Source: Patiria miniata
Lineage: Eukaryota; Echinodermata; Asteroidea; Valvatida; Asterinidae
Direction: 5' to 3'
NCBI RefSeq assembly: GCF_015706575.1
Contig: NW_024037076.1
Location: 10,822,777-10,886,776, forward strand
Length of the DNA: 64,000 bases
Shown here: in pieces, positions 58,401-62,562 of the stretch
How the letters are laid out: each line of letters begins with the position of its first letter
Numbering within the stretch: the first letter of the stretch is position 1
Position numbers and translations under genes: made by a program
The notes under the pieces: model-generated
What the model was told of the DNA's origin: nothing
Seen by the model: the letters and a program-made list of their open reading frames with translations, nothing else
Database searches by the model: none

Positions 58401-61075
58401 TCAGGTTAGTTGTTCAGTATCCTTCATTAGATTTTGAACACTTTTGTTGCTTCAAACGAACAAAATGCACAAATTACAAATGATGGACTGTATCTTTAAC
58501 CCATGAAAAAGATCAGTTTTCCACTTGGATATTTCCATCTTTAGTCATAATATTCATCATGTACTCTCGTAAGAACAGGAGAAACTGCCAAAAGACACGG
58601 ATCAAAAGACAACAGTTTCACTGTTAGATGTTGGGGAGATGCGTTTCACATTCCACTTAATTCTGTGCTGTTCATGTTTCAGGGTTCTACAAGCTCACAT
58701 CTACAGGCTGTCCAGAGTGATAACAGTCAATCACAAGGCTCTGCAGATCCCAGAGAAGTATGGGAGGGAGGCCCCCTGGCCTGCCGCACAGGCTGAGATC
58801 CTCAACATCAACGTGTACAAGGTGCGATTGATAGGGCTTTCTTTGTGTTTCAGGAACTGTTAATAATAATTAGGAAAAATATTGCCTCTTTCTGTCAATA
58901 GATGCCGTGCATAAACATTAAAATGGCGGGTTTTTTTTACTGCTTCGTAGAGCTCTTTTGGAGGGAGGTACCGTGTGCACACACAAATGACCACACAGTC
59001 GTGAATTTCTATACGCCCGAGGGCATTGCTTTGTGTTTTCCTTTGACCCTGTAATACAGGGTGGATCAAAAAACCGAAACCGAGATATTATTGCTAATTG
59101 GAACAGAAGTAGGGCACATGTGAATCAAAGGGAGATATCCTCTGTTAGGGTTGAATCTCCTATTTAAAATTACACCCTGTTCATGTCCTTACATTCAGGG
59201 TTGACTGAGCAGTGAACAATTTTATGAAAGGGTCTATTTAGAGAATTGCGCCACTTTTCATGTTGAAATCACTTTTTTCCACACCTGCCTTGATTGGCAA
59301 CCATAGCCTTTCACTCCGTGACAAATTACACCACAAAAACCACAATTGAAAAGTGGCGCAAGCCTCTGAATAGACCCTTGTATAAAATTGGTCACTGCTC
59401 AGTCAACCGTGAATGTAATAACATGATCAGGGTGTCATTTTAAAGAGGAGATTTAACCCTAACAGAGGATATCTTCCTTTGATTTACGTGTGCCCTACTT
59501 CTGTTCCAATTAGCAATAATATCTCGGTTTCGGGTTTTTTTTGTCCAACCTGTATAATACTTTCCCATAGAGTAAGCACATGACCGTATGATCGTGGACC
59601 GTTTCCAACAAAAGATCCAACGCTCGCAATGTTCTCGCTAAGTTTGTCTATCCTCTATCGTAAAGCCATACATGTACACACATACTCGATCCGTAGTTGT
59701 GGGGACTGCACAGGAGTTGTCCGATGGTACTGTGGGGAGCGAAAACGCTGCGGGGACAGCAGAAAGTCCCCACAACTCGGTCCTAATTTGCTTAACAATA
59801 AAAAAACGTCCCATAATGCGGTGATGGGCCGCCCACACACACTTGCCTTCCACACATACATGTACTGTGGACATTCCTTTGTATTTCTGTAGTTATACAA
59901 AGAAAAACCAGAGAAAAAAATCATTTTACTCGCATCGTGACCACTTTTTTCAACCCAATTGTGTTGTCATGATTTCCCACAATTAACCTCCTGCTTACTA
60001 GTGCAGACGTCTTACCATTCGACCACCAGCTTGCCCGGGTCGGCTGGCTGGTTCGAATCAGATATCGTAGCGGGTACCGCAATGAAACTATTCATAAAAT
60101 GGAATTTGCCTTGGGGTGACTTTTTTTTTCACAATCACTCACAAGCAACATTGATAATACAGTGTTTATAAAAAATAAGTCGGTGAAAGACAAAACCCAA
60201 TAGTGAATTTGTACATCACCCTGACGCAAATTCCATCTTATGAATGATATTGCATTGTGGAAGGGGAGGATTAGCAGGCCTTGTGGCCTTATTGCTATGT
60301 AAAGCCTCCTGTTGCTGAGGCGGGCGGGCTAAATACCCCCTGTTCATTTACCGTGGGACGGTATTGTTATTGAGGAAGTGTGGGACCCTTCAGGCCAAAG
60401 CGGGAGACGGTCCACGCATGAACGCACACGGTACAGCCGTGCATGGTGACGGTTTGCAGTGGGGCTTGTATGTTTAGGGCAGACAAAAGATCAGAGGATT
60501 AGCAATGCACCAGGTCTTTGCAGTCGGTGAGTAGAAGCCGCCACTGATGGGTATGAAACCGCAGGATTCATTGTTATAAAAATGGTTATTTGTAGCGGGA
60601 GCCGGGAGTGCCAACCGTGGGAAGGTTTGTAGAAAACAGGTCACCCGCTTTCTTTTCAAGCGGGAGCCGATAAAAGAGGGGCTCAATTGAAAGCGGCTCC
60701 CGGTAAGTGAACAGGGGGTATTTAGCCTGTCCGCCTTACCTGACAAGAGTGATGAATCAGTAAGTCCTGATTGTTATCTCAATCCAGACTCCCAAAGACA
60801 AGATGGGCTGCGTCTACCGCTGTTGCAAGGTCATCATGAACCTCCTCAGTCTGGCCAATGAGAACTCGGCGGTGGGCGCCGACGACTTCTCACCGGTGCT
60901 CATGTACGTCCTCATCAAAGCCAACCCGCCCGGTCTCCTGTCCACCGTGCAGTATGTCAACAGCTTCTACTTTGAAGGGGAGCAGCTGAGAGAGAGCGAC
61001 GGGGAGGAACAGTACTGGTGGATTCAGTTCTGTGGGGCCATCGAGTACATAAAGACATTGGATGACAGAAAATGA
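28173..61075 (+). CDS. GAPVD1: GAPVD1 orthologue (RasGAP-like + VPS9 domain, Rab5 GEF), complete coding region, 20 exons
   Basis: Coding exons: 28173-28466, 29951-30796, 32975-33106, 34607-34787, 36893-37071, 38854-39016, 40097-40321, 42051-42337, 44261-44380, 45441-46610, 46999-47065, 47750-47896, 49453-49572, 50630-51008, 52157-52291, 53423-53546, 54282-54348, 56028-56142, 58683-58821, 60788-61075. They join in frame to 1,725 codons plus TGA. Family knowledge: GAPVD1 acts at clathrin-coated pits and early endosomes, its VPS9 domain activates Rab5-type GTPases, and its N-terminal domain resembles RasGAP. Seen here: RasGAP-like region about residues 100-425 (R178/R179 at the finger position, FFICP at 319-323); Ser-rich linker about 430-1310 with DPF 937-939 and NPF 1008-1010 and 1044-1046; helical bundle and VPS9 about 1311-1725 (D1662, P1666, Y1706 match the Rab-contacting residues of Rabex-5). 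The protein is longer than the human one (about 1,450-1,480 aa), mostly in exon 10. The ATG lies in a strong Kozak context (GCCACCATGG), with an in-frame TAA at 28131. Orthology is firm; exon 8 and 13 acceptors are the least certain. Confidence 0.95.
28680..29040. repeat. Degenerate CCTCAATCCTCCAAAATCC repeat (intron 1)
   Basis: About ten imperfect units of CAATCCTCCAAAATCCTC. Related blocks are at 39110-39530 (same strand) and 61115-61510 (reverse complement). Confidence 0.7.
29312..29857. mobile_element. TTAA-flanked MITE, family T copy 1 (intron 1)
   Basis: TTAAAGGGAATATACAACAT at the left and, reverse-complemented, TTAAAGGGAATGTACATCAT at the right. It ends 93 bases before exon 2. TTAA at both ends fits piggyBac or Kolobok target duplications. 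Close relative of the copy at 32138-32706. Confidence 0.75.
29951..30796 (+). CDS. GAPVD1: GAPVD1 coding exon 2 (residues 99-380), core of RasGAP-like domain
   Basis: Acceptor TTACTTCCAG, donor AAG/GTATGT, phase 0 at both ends. Holds DDPRRLIRRGTCAISYAF (arginine-finger loop position, R178/R179), LTAALHEPI, and ADLLMNFFICPVIVNPESYG. The last matches the FLR...P signature helix of RasGAPs, but the usual FLR arginine is replaced (FFICP), as I recall for vertebrate GAPVD1. ARFNLMQVGAILQGLA follows. At 846 bp it is the second-largest exon. Confidence 0.96.
30905..31640. repeat. Degenerate GGTCTTGGTCTCAGACTT tandem repeat (intron 2)
   Basis: About 730 bases built from imperfect TCTTGGTCTCAG units, strongly T/C/G biased, on one strand nearly free of long A runs. 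It produces spurious open frames rich in Leu, Gly, Ser and Val. Starts about 110 bases after exon 2. Confidence 0.8.
32138..32706. mobile_element. TTAA-flanked MITE, family T copy 2 (intron 2)
   Basis: Ends TTAAAGGTAATACAACATTT and, reverse-complemented, TTAAAGGCAATATGTAGCAT. The interior holds a small hairpin, TAGTCTGGTTCCCTGACC / GGTCAGGGAACCAGACTA (32318-32400). Shares GGCCGACCA and TGTAATTCTCAGAAATGAA words with copy 1. Confidence 0.75.
32975..33106 (+). CDS. GAPVD1: GAPVD1 coding exon 3 (residues 381-424)
   Basis: Begins GCMSSFLDTLIDSL directly after FPK of exon 2, matching the end of the GAPVD1 RasGAP domain (KSCVAAFLDVV in human). Phase 0 to phase 0. The acceptor is the AG of CTGAAG after a C/T-rich run (32946-32962); donor ATG/GTGAGA. 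Confidence 0.9.
33135..33630. mobile_element. Fold-back MITE, TA-flanked, family M1 copy 2 (intron 3)
   Basis: Starts TA-CAGGCTGAGTGAAAAA and ends TTAATCACCCTG-TA. The full length is an inverted repeat around an ACATGTACATGTACAT centre (about 33385-33400). The arms share CATTGTTTTAGTGAAGTTCT and GTACTTTTCAAGTTAC with the 6838-7315 copy. If transcribed within the intron it would form a hairpin of over 200 bp. Confidence 0.85.
33640..34010 (-). mobile_element. Two minus-strand tRNA-type SINE fragments (intron 3)
   Basis: Reverse complement shows GGTCGGGTGGTAAGATGTC and GTGGGTTCGAGTCCCACCC (A and B boxes), as in the 24297-24500 element. A second partial copy follows at about 33925-34005. CACTGTATACTCAGTG and GGGTTTTGCCCTTCA are its tail sequences. 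Confidence 0.65.
34607..34787 (+). CDS. GAPVD1: GAPVD1 coding exon 4 (residues 425-485)
   Basis: VSFFRMVSTANPNESMLKELDTLLSNLP closes the RasGAP helical region, and a Pro/Ser/Thr-rich linker begins. Acceptor CATCGTAG, donor ACAG/GTAGTG, ends phase 1. A fold-back MITE and SINE fragments lie in the preceding intron. Confidence 0.92.
34930..35205 (-). mobile_element. SINE-like repeat (intron 4)
   Basis: Contains GGGACCTACAGCTTTACGTC, CCATCCGAAGGACGAAGCAA, TGGTTAAGTGCCTTGCTCAA, GGGC and GGGCTTGAACCCACGCC, then CTTAACCGCTAGGCCA. Read on the minus strand this gives a tRNA-like head (TGGCCTAGCGGTTAAG, GGGTTCAAGCCC) and a widely spread marine-invertebrate SINE body. Confidence 0.65.
35786..36288. mobile_element. 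Fold-back MITE, TA-flanked, family M2 copy 1 (intron 4)
   Basis: Starts TA-CAGGGTGGATAAAAAAG and ends TTTTTTATCCATCATG-TA. The arms pair throughout (AATTGGAACAGAAGTAGGGC with GCCCTACTTCTGTTCCAATT; ATGATCAGGGTGTC). Copy 2 is in intron 19 (59055-59554). Mariner-type, non-coding. Confidence 0.85.
36340..36560. other. CpG-rich patch within intron 4
   Basis: GGGCGCGTTTT, TTTGCGCGCGAAG, CGTCTTCGCGCGTGAGC and GTCGTCGGCGTGCG words in an otherwise AT-rich intron, about 330 bases before exon 5. Could be an internal promoter or an old element; no further support. Confidence 0.25.
36893..37071 (+). CDS. GAPVD1: GAPVD1 coding exon 5 (residues 485-544)
   Basis: Acceptor CTCCTGTTTCAG; completes the split Gly codon, then SKKSHGSSVKTNQ, an acidic stretch (DEDEGLD) and PQPEDVLVVTFGTQGNECPGM, the conserved strand-like motif found in the vertebrate linker (PEEVLVISLGT). 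Donor AAG/GTATTA, phase 0. Confidence 0.93.
37072..38853. other. Intron 5: poly-C tract and dispersed repeat, otherwise nothing recognised
   Basis: 37686-37755 is mostly C with three AG interruptions. 37369-37510 is a copy of a repeat also at 41290-41520 (reverse complement) and 53750-54030. The rest shows no coding similarity. Confidence 0.55.
38854..39016 (+). CDS. GAPVD1: GAPVD1 coding exon 6 (residues 545-599)
   Basis: VLSSNPSRPKPKISPTAAQ followed by EQPEKQLRFSDDADASAN. The QLRFS motif aligns with TLRFS of human GAPVD1. Acceptor CTGTGCAG, donor ATAG/GTGAGT, ends phase 1. Confidence 0.92.
39110..39530. repeat. CCTCAATCCTGCAAAATCC repeat block (intron 6)
   Basis: Several imperfect units plus a unique-looking insert (TCCGGCCCAAGACCTTGACA). 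The same insert occurs in reverse complement at about 61225-61250, so this block and 61080-61510 are inverted copies of one element. Confidence 0.7.
39680..39955 (+). mobile_element. tRNA-derived SINE with (ATT)n tail (intron 6)
   Basis: Head with TTGGTTCGAACACTG (B-box-like), body TTCTTGGGCAAGACACTTTA and CCACCCAGGAGTATCAATGG, 3' module GTGAAGCGCTTTGAGACCCA, then TTATTATT. The same module, inverted and truncated, lies at 53215-53310. Confidence 0.75.
40097..40321 (+). CDS. GAPVD1: GAPVD1 coding exon 7 (residues 599-674)
   Basis: Acceptor GCTTTAG. Contains SEYSMDLEGEMASNLSGR (compare SLDLEGESVSELG in vertebrates) and RFGKFEIGDALEKKK (compare RKFEIRDMMG). Ends phase 1 before GTAGGT. Confidence 0.93.
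40530..40735. repeat. Inverted repeat in intron 7
   Basis: TTTCATGTTGTGAAAAAGGG...GGTTGGGGATTAGAATC pairs with GATTCCAATCCCCAACC...CCCTTTTTCACAACATGAA. Arms about 60 bp, loop about 60 bp; small fold-back MITE. Confidence 0.7.
41542..42006. mobile_element. TIR element abutting the exon 8 acceptor (intron 7)
   Basis: ATGTGATCCGATCAAGCTAA (41542 on) and, reverse-complemented, ATTTGTGATGGGATCAAGCT (ending 42006), continuing through CAAACGACTC on both sides, give arms of about 32 bp. Only 44 bases remain between its end and exon 8, so the branch point may lie in element sequence. Confidence 0.65.
42051..42337 (+). CDS. GAPVD1: GAPVD1 coding exon 8 (residues 674-769), duplicated SETWS module
   Basis: ETFSETWSTEVIGSD and, 60 residues later, SETASETWSVDVLQSD, each followed by an RLQEI/RMQEV helix with acidic flanks. 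The same paired motif occurs in vertebrate GAPVD1 (SETVSETWSTDV and SETTSEAWSVEV). The acceptor AACAAAG at 42044-42050 keeps the phase, but the coding start of this exon is less certain than others: a TIR element ends only about 44 bases upstream. Donor CAG/GTAAAG. Confidence 0.85.
43020..43660. repeat. Intron 8 repeat with internal hairpins; relative at 51240-52010
   Basis: CATTCATAAATACCTCAGAC and AGGTATTTATGAATG are inverted. TCTAAGACCGCTTAGAGTCT and GGGTGCTGATAATTACCC mirror at 43518-43617 around a short loop. TTGGTTGAACGTTCACAATC and CCTATTGGT words recur in intron 14 (51240-51720). Confidence 0.6.
44261..44380 (+). CDS. GAPVD1: GAPVD1 coding exon 9 (residues 770-809)
   Basis: Short Ser/Asp-rich exon: ASLLEADTDRTSSKTSDGPS then RRSSSDSPSVEDG. 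Acceptor TCTATTTCAG, donor GCT/GTAAGA, phase 0 on both sides. RRSSS and SPS look like phosphorylation sites (inference). Confidence 0.88.
44523..45214. mobile_element. TIR element, about 690 bp, built of GGTCGC/GGTGGC-type words (intron 9)
   Basis: Left end AAGACCCCCTTTACACAGGG then CTGCGACCTTTGTGCC; right end, reverse-complemented, TAGGCCCCCTTTACACAGGG then CCTGCGACCTTTGTACC. The interior is full of GGTCGC, GAGGCACA and GGTGGC words on the + strand. No transposase frame. The CCCTTTACAC terminus recalls several DNA-transposon families; not assigned. Confidence 0.75.
45441..46610 (+). CDS. GAPVD1: GAPVD1 coding exon 10 (residues 810-1199), Ser-rich adaptor-binding region
   Basis: Largest exon, 390 codons open throughout, phase 0 to 0. 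Rich in Ser, Pro, Gln and Asp, so probably disordered. Contains FDPMEDP, FDPVANG, DFDPFSSLSP (DPF 937-939), two NPF tripeptides (1008-1010, 1044-1046) and FDPSAP. NPF binds EH domains and DPF binds the AP-2 alpha ear in endocytic proteins. Vertebrate GAPVD1 has a FDP motif in the equivalent region, and nematode RME-6 binds alpha-adaptin. Donor CTA/GTGAGT; reading through stops after KN. Confidence 0.9.
46611..46998. other. Intron 10: nothing recognised
   Basis: 388 bases, AT-rich, no repeat or coding signal seen. Confidence 0.6.
46999..47065 (+). CDS. GAPVD1: GAPVD1 coding exon 11 (residues 1200-1222)
   Basis: DVGDSDKSRSWLKKKVSQIHKI, the basic Trp-containing motif equivalent to RPWWRKRFVSAMPKAP in vertebrates. 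Acceptor CTTCTAG, donor ATAG/GTGAGT, ends phase 1. Short (67 bp), supported by phase and by the conserved Trp plus basic run. Confidence 0.85.
47135..47425 (+). mobile_element. tRNA-derived SINE (intron 11)
   Basis: A box GTTGGCGTAGCGGTACTATC, B box GGGTTCGATTCTCG, then body CCGTGGGTTTTCCCTAGAAT and GGAGTTTTCCTCCCACATC, ending in AATAATAATAATAA. Confidence 0.75.
47750..47896 (+). CDS. GAPVD1: GAPVD1 coding exon 12 (residues 1222-1271)
   Basis: STRKPSKKHGPAGERDDRER, then charged EQEKKHSEAAQIIPNLALVH. Acceptor TTTGTTTAG, donor AAAG/GTAAAA, phase 1 to 1. Highly charged, corresponding to the FRKKEKQEKDKDD stretch of the vertebrate protein. Confidence 0.85.
47925..48275 (+). mobile_element. tRNA-derived SINE, second type (intron 12)
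   Basis: GTGGCATGGATGGCTTGTGC, CGGTTCGAATCCTGGCCGCG (B box), TGCCATGAGGGTTTTTCACC, CCGGTTTTCCTCCCTCCGG, then GTGATTAGCCTCCCAAAT and an ATT/TATTA tail. Lies 28 bases after exon 12. 48290-49450 beyond it shows nothing recognisable. Confidence 0.75.
49453..49572 (+). CDS. GAPVD1: GAPVD1 coding exon 13 (residues 1271-1311)
   Basis: SSEDILEKYREMRKAQSSEQ matches AEDILDKYRNAIKR of vertebrate GAPVD1. The acceptor (TACGCAG) has a weak pyrimidine tract but restores phase 1; donor CATG/GTGAGT. Confidence 0.86.
49779..50272. mobile_element. TTAA-flanked near-perfect palindromic element, 494 bp (intron 13)
   Basis: TTAAAGAGGTTGTGGAATGC at the left; its reverse complement GCATTCCACAACCTCTTTAA at the right. 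Arms of about 230 bp match closely, centred near 50020 with a loop of about 23 bases. Short differences exist (an extra TATAACAGG on the right arm). Interrupts a GGCTAGTCAAACTATTCC... / CTAGCCCGGCTGG repeat that flanks it. Confidence 0.9.
50630..51008 (+). CDS. GAPVD1: GAPVD1 coding exon 14 (residues 1311-1437), start of the C-terminal helical bundle
   Basis: Ser/Asp-rich lead (SSTESSGSHSDKPDSGG), then AKRKLRIVLRSADVHSLPWL, TNFSIPDHV, FLKVQLAEAMNLQDRALIAQ and LRETLRCVQTFDRDG. The second half is among the most conserved stretches of the family. Acceptor AATGGCAG, ends phase 2 before GTGAAT. Elevated GC (many GCC/CTG codons) compared with flanking introns. Confidence 0.96.
51706..51954. mobile_element. 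Palindromic MITE, GGGCCCAATTTCATAGAG type (intron 14)
   Basis: Left arm CCAGGGGCCAATTTCATAGA...GCTTAAGCACAAAATTTGC; right arm is its reverse complement ending AAATTGGGCCCTGG. Inner arms GGTTACCGGCCAAAACTCCA also pair. The loop contains a short AGCAATGTACATC spacer. Confidence 0.85.
52157..52291 (+). CDS. GAPVD1: GAPVD1 coding exon 15 (residues 1437-1482)
   Basis: CRRLLACLSEDYENRAPYIA and YLVRSRKGLAASRAHLLRLL: the conserved helical segment (RAPYIAYLxRSRxGL). Acceptor TTTGAACAG, donor AAAG/GTCAGT, phase 2 at both ends. Confidence 0.96.
52660..52968. repeat. 23-24 bp minisatellite, about 13 units (intron 15)
   Basis: Unit GATCACATGTCAAATAACAG-GCC with point variants (GATTGCAGG, GATCCCATG, CTGATC). 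Units are directly adjacent with no unique spacers. Confidence 0.9.
53215..53310 (-). mobile_element. Truncated SINE 3' module (intron 15)
   Basis: AATAATAATAATAATTTTTA then CAAAGCGCTTCACAATTATT and ACCCCTGTTCGTCAGG: reverse complement of the 39680-39955 SINE tail. Confidence 0.7.
53423..53546 (+). CDS. GAPVD1: GAPVD1 coding exon 16 (residues 1482-1523)
   Basis: RDKAVVNKYFTMVLVRLFLE then RQERSIHKFIVDFKALTAAD; part of the helical bundle packed against VPS9. Acceptor CTCCATCAG, donor AAG/GTTAGT, ends phase 0. Confidence 0.95.
53603..53744. mobile_element. Small MITE, family M3 copy 2 (intron 16)
   Basis: ATGCAACTTTTCCTTGGATC at the left and TCCAAGTTGCATGCCTG at the right; the same layout as 25889-26033. 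Starts about 57 bases after exon 16 and is followed directly by a repeat (53750-54030) shared with introns 5 and 7. Confidence 0.65.
54282..54348 (+). CDS. GAPVD1: GAPVD1 coding exon 17 (residues 1524-1546)
   Basis: TQLVKFFLRTLNNWIMDDPIW, equivalent to VEDFLQFLYGAMAQDVIWQ. Acceptor ATCCCCAG, donor GAAG/GTATGT, ends phase 1. Short (67 bp), fixed by phase on both sides. Confidence 0.92.
54381..55033. mobile_element. TIR element with 39-bp ends (intron 17)
   Basis: Left TTAGGCCTGCGTCAAACGTC then GTGCTTCTGCCGTGTCGAA; right end reverse complement TAAGGCCTACATCAAACGTC then the same 19 bases; 36 of 39 match. The GTCAAACGTCGTGCT motif recurs inside at about 54555 and, inverted, at about 54930. A hairpin GTAGCACGACAG/CTGTCGTGCTAC lies at 54508-54536. 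No intact transposase. Confidence 0.75.
55330..55815. repeat. Dispersed repeat with internal tandem duplication (intron 17)
   Basis: Inverted partner of 25430-25800. Within it, about 85-bp units 55473-55558 and 55559-55643 repeat GTGATTGGTCAATTCGAATG to GATACCGAGCGCCGCGCGCC. The 25.4 kb partner has only one such unit. Confidence 0.75.
56028..56142 (+). CDS. GAPVD1: GAPVD1 coding exon 18 (residues 1546-1584), start of VPS9 fold
   Basis: ATERAIMSRIYKLALYPNEE matches AIERSVMNRIFKLAFYPNQD, the first VPS9 helices. Acceptor TGATCAG, donor ACAG/GTAATG, ends phase 2. Confidence 0.95.
56820..56900 (+). pseudogene. Possible retroelement zinc-knuckle remnant (intron 18)
   Basis: A short frame reads CPICGVTAHAPEHILDCNEH, like the CCHC/CCHH tail that follows RT or RNase H in some non-LTR elements. 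Very short, no flanking similarity; uncertain. Confidence 0.3.
57165..57500. repeat. Direct repeat, copy 1 (intron 18); copy 2 at 62226-62562
   Basis: Both copies read ATCTGATACACCGTGCCCTC, CAAGATTTTCA, ACTCAAAAACTAGG, TAAGGAAATTAATTCTGGTT and AATTTCAGTATGCGTG in the same order and orientation, about 5.06 kb apart, on either side of exons 19 and 20. Confidence 0.8.
57975..58499. mobile_element. TTAA-flanked MITE, family T-like copy (intron 18)
   Basis: Left TTAAAGCTATAGTCCATCAT; right, reverse-complemented, TTAAAGATACAGTCCATCAT. 525 bp, TTAA at both ends. The interior has CpG-rich GCGCGCGCAAG-type words near 58190-58245 and no open transposase. Confidence 0.75.
58683..58821 (+). CDS. GAPVD1: GAPVD1 coding exon 19 (residues 1584-1630), VPS9 core
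   Basis: VLQAHIYRLSRVITVNHKAL then QIPEKYGREAPWPAAQAEIL. The H-I-x-R-L-S and EAPWPxAQ motifs are diagnostic of GAPVD1-type VPS9 domains. Acceptor ATGTTTCAG, donor AAG/GTGCGA, ends phase 0. Confidence 0.96.
59055..59554. mobile_element. Fold-back MITE, TA-flanked, family M2 copy 2 (intron 19)
   Basis: TA-CAGGGTGGATCAAAAAAC at the left and TTTTTTTGTCCAACCTG-TA at the right; arms pair through AATTGGAACAGAAGTAGGGC / GCCCTACTTCTGTTCCAATT. Very similar to 35786-36288. Confidence 0.85.
59995..60240 (-). mobile_element. tRNA-type SINE, related to 24297 and 33640 copies (intron 19)
   Basis: CTAGTGCAGACGTCTTACCA, TTCGACCACC, then GGCTGGCTGGTTCGAATC and CACCCTGACGCAAATTCC. Same order as in intron 3. 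Confidence 0.6.
60319..60735. mobile_element. TIR element ending about 52 bases before exon 20 (intron 19)
   Basis: Left arm GGCGGGCGGGCTAAATACCC...CCTGTTCATTTACCG; right arm its reverse complement CGGTAAGTGAACAGGGGGTA...TTTAGCCTGTCCGCC. About 417 bp. The short remaining gap means the branch site of the last intron is in or next to the element. Confidence 0.75.
60788..61075 (+). CDS. GAPVD1: GAPVD1 coding exon 20 (residues 1631-1725 and stop), VPS9 catalytic end
   Basis: TPKDKMGCVYRCCKVIMNLL, ENSAVGADDFSPVLMYVLIK, ANPPGLLSTVQYVNSFYFEG and EEQYWWIQFCGAIEYIKTLD, ending DDRK-TGA. D1662, P1666 and Y1706 align with Rabex-5 D313, P317 and Y354, which contact Rab5 switch regions and Mg/nucleotide. 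The Thr357 position is Ile here (Met in human GAPVD1 as I recall). Acceptor AATCCAG. An inverted-repeat element ends about 52 bases upstream. Confidence 0.97.
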   Translation, partial: TPKDKMGCVYRCCKVIMNLLSLANENSAVGADDFSPVLMYVLIKANPPGLLSTVQYVNSFYFEGEQLRESDGEEQYWWIQFCGAIEYIKTLDDRK

Positions 61076-61079
61076 AATG

Positions 61080-61510
61080 CTGGTTATACATGGGTTTGCC
61101 AAAAAAATAAACTTAACCCTAACCTTCCCACATCCTCCAAAATCCTCTTTGCAAAATGGAGGATTATGCAGGATTGAGGTTGCATGGCAAAGAGGTGTGG
61201 CTGATTTAAGAGGATGCACTGTGTCAAGGTCTTGGGCCGGACCTTGTGTTGTTCATGCTCAGCCGCGCATAAATGTTGGCCTGGATTTGACTTGAAATCC
61301 TCCGCACTGCTCCAGGATGTCACTGGCTCTGCCTCAACGTATTGCTGGTGATTGCTATAGGATTTTGCAGGATTGAGGCAGTGGTCGCCCCTCCAAGGAC
61401 ACATTCCAGAAATAACAGAGGATTTTGCAGGATTGAGGCTGTATGCATTGTTTACATGGAAGCAATTGGAGGATTTAGCAGGATTGAGGTTACATCCTAA
61501 CAAAAATGCA
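61080..61510. repeat. Inverted copy of the 39110-39530 repeat block, just after the stop codon
   Basis: AGGATTTTGCAGGATTGAGG units and the AAGGTCTTGGGCCGGACCTT insert, reverse-complement of intron 6. Begins within a few bases of the GAPVD1 stop, so it probably forms the start of the 3' UTR. Confidence 0.7.
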
Positions 61511-62225
61511 TAGGCATTAGGGTTTTAATGAACTTAACCGAAAGAAACTTGAGATAGTTTACAACACACCAAACTTGTTAAATTTGGTTAGTTGGCTCAA
61601 GAAACTGCATCATGCATCAGTATTGAATCTCAGTGTTGAGATGAATATCTGAATATGGTTTGTGTACGTGGATTAAATAGAACACAGTTTATGGTAGATC
61701 ATATGAAGTTTATGATGTGCCATTTAGTTAGCTAAGATGCAGTATACAAGTATTAGAAGTTGACCAAGTGGTGTTCAAAGGCAGGTATCAATTTTGAAAA
61801 CACAGGGGAGGTAAACCGCCTATCCAGTGAAAATGAATAATTTGTTTGATTTTCTTTGCATGTTTGTTTGTTTTTGTTTTTTTACAAATTTGGTCTATTT
61901 TTTTAAATTAAGAATGGTTTGACTTTCAGTGATGCACTTTTAAATTACAACTAGAGTACATTCACCATTGCTTTTTATTTTCTTGTGGCATGCATTGCAG
62001 ACCCCTTGCTTTTTTTCCTAAAACAAGGAATTTTCAGAAGCACACTGTCTTGCAAACAGTTTAGGGGATTTGTATAGTGCTTTGATAGGTCTGAAAACTT
62101 TAATGTGTTTTTTTTTTATTTCTACTTGTTTATCATCATGAACTGCTATGGGCATGATGGGTATAGCCTTTAGCAAGCATCCTAAGCATCCCATACTGGG
62201 ACGTAAATGTGTCAGCTGTGTTGTG

Positions 62226-62562
62226 CCAACCGATCTGATACACCGTGCCCTCTGGAGACATGCACACAATAGGAAACAAAAGATTGTATACGTCTCCACA
62301 GGGCAATTTCTGTAAATGAATACGTCTCCACAAGATTTTCAGGAAATGGATTTTACTCAAAAACTAGGCATTTCCAAGGTATGTTGATTTGTGGCAAATG
62401 GTAGAGTTTTAGAAAAGGGATATTAAGTCCGAGTTTCAGCTAAGGAAATTAATTCTGGTTAAAATAAGAGCGTTTCAAAACTGTACTTTCAAACCTCGAA
62501 AACTTTAGTACACGAGAACAAAGAAATGTCATCACAAGGATACAAATTTCAGTATGCGTGCA
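62226..62562. repeat. Direct repeat, copy 2 (3' UTR or flank)
   Basis: Same sequence order as 57165-57500, about 90% similar by eye. 62563-64000 after it is AT-rich and shows no gene or clear repeat. Confidence 0.75.
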
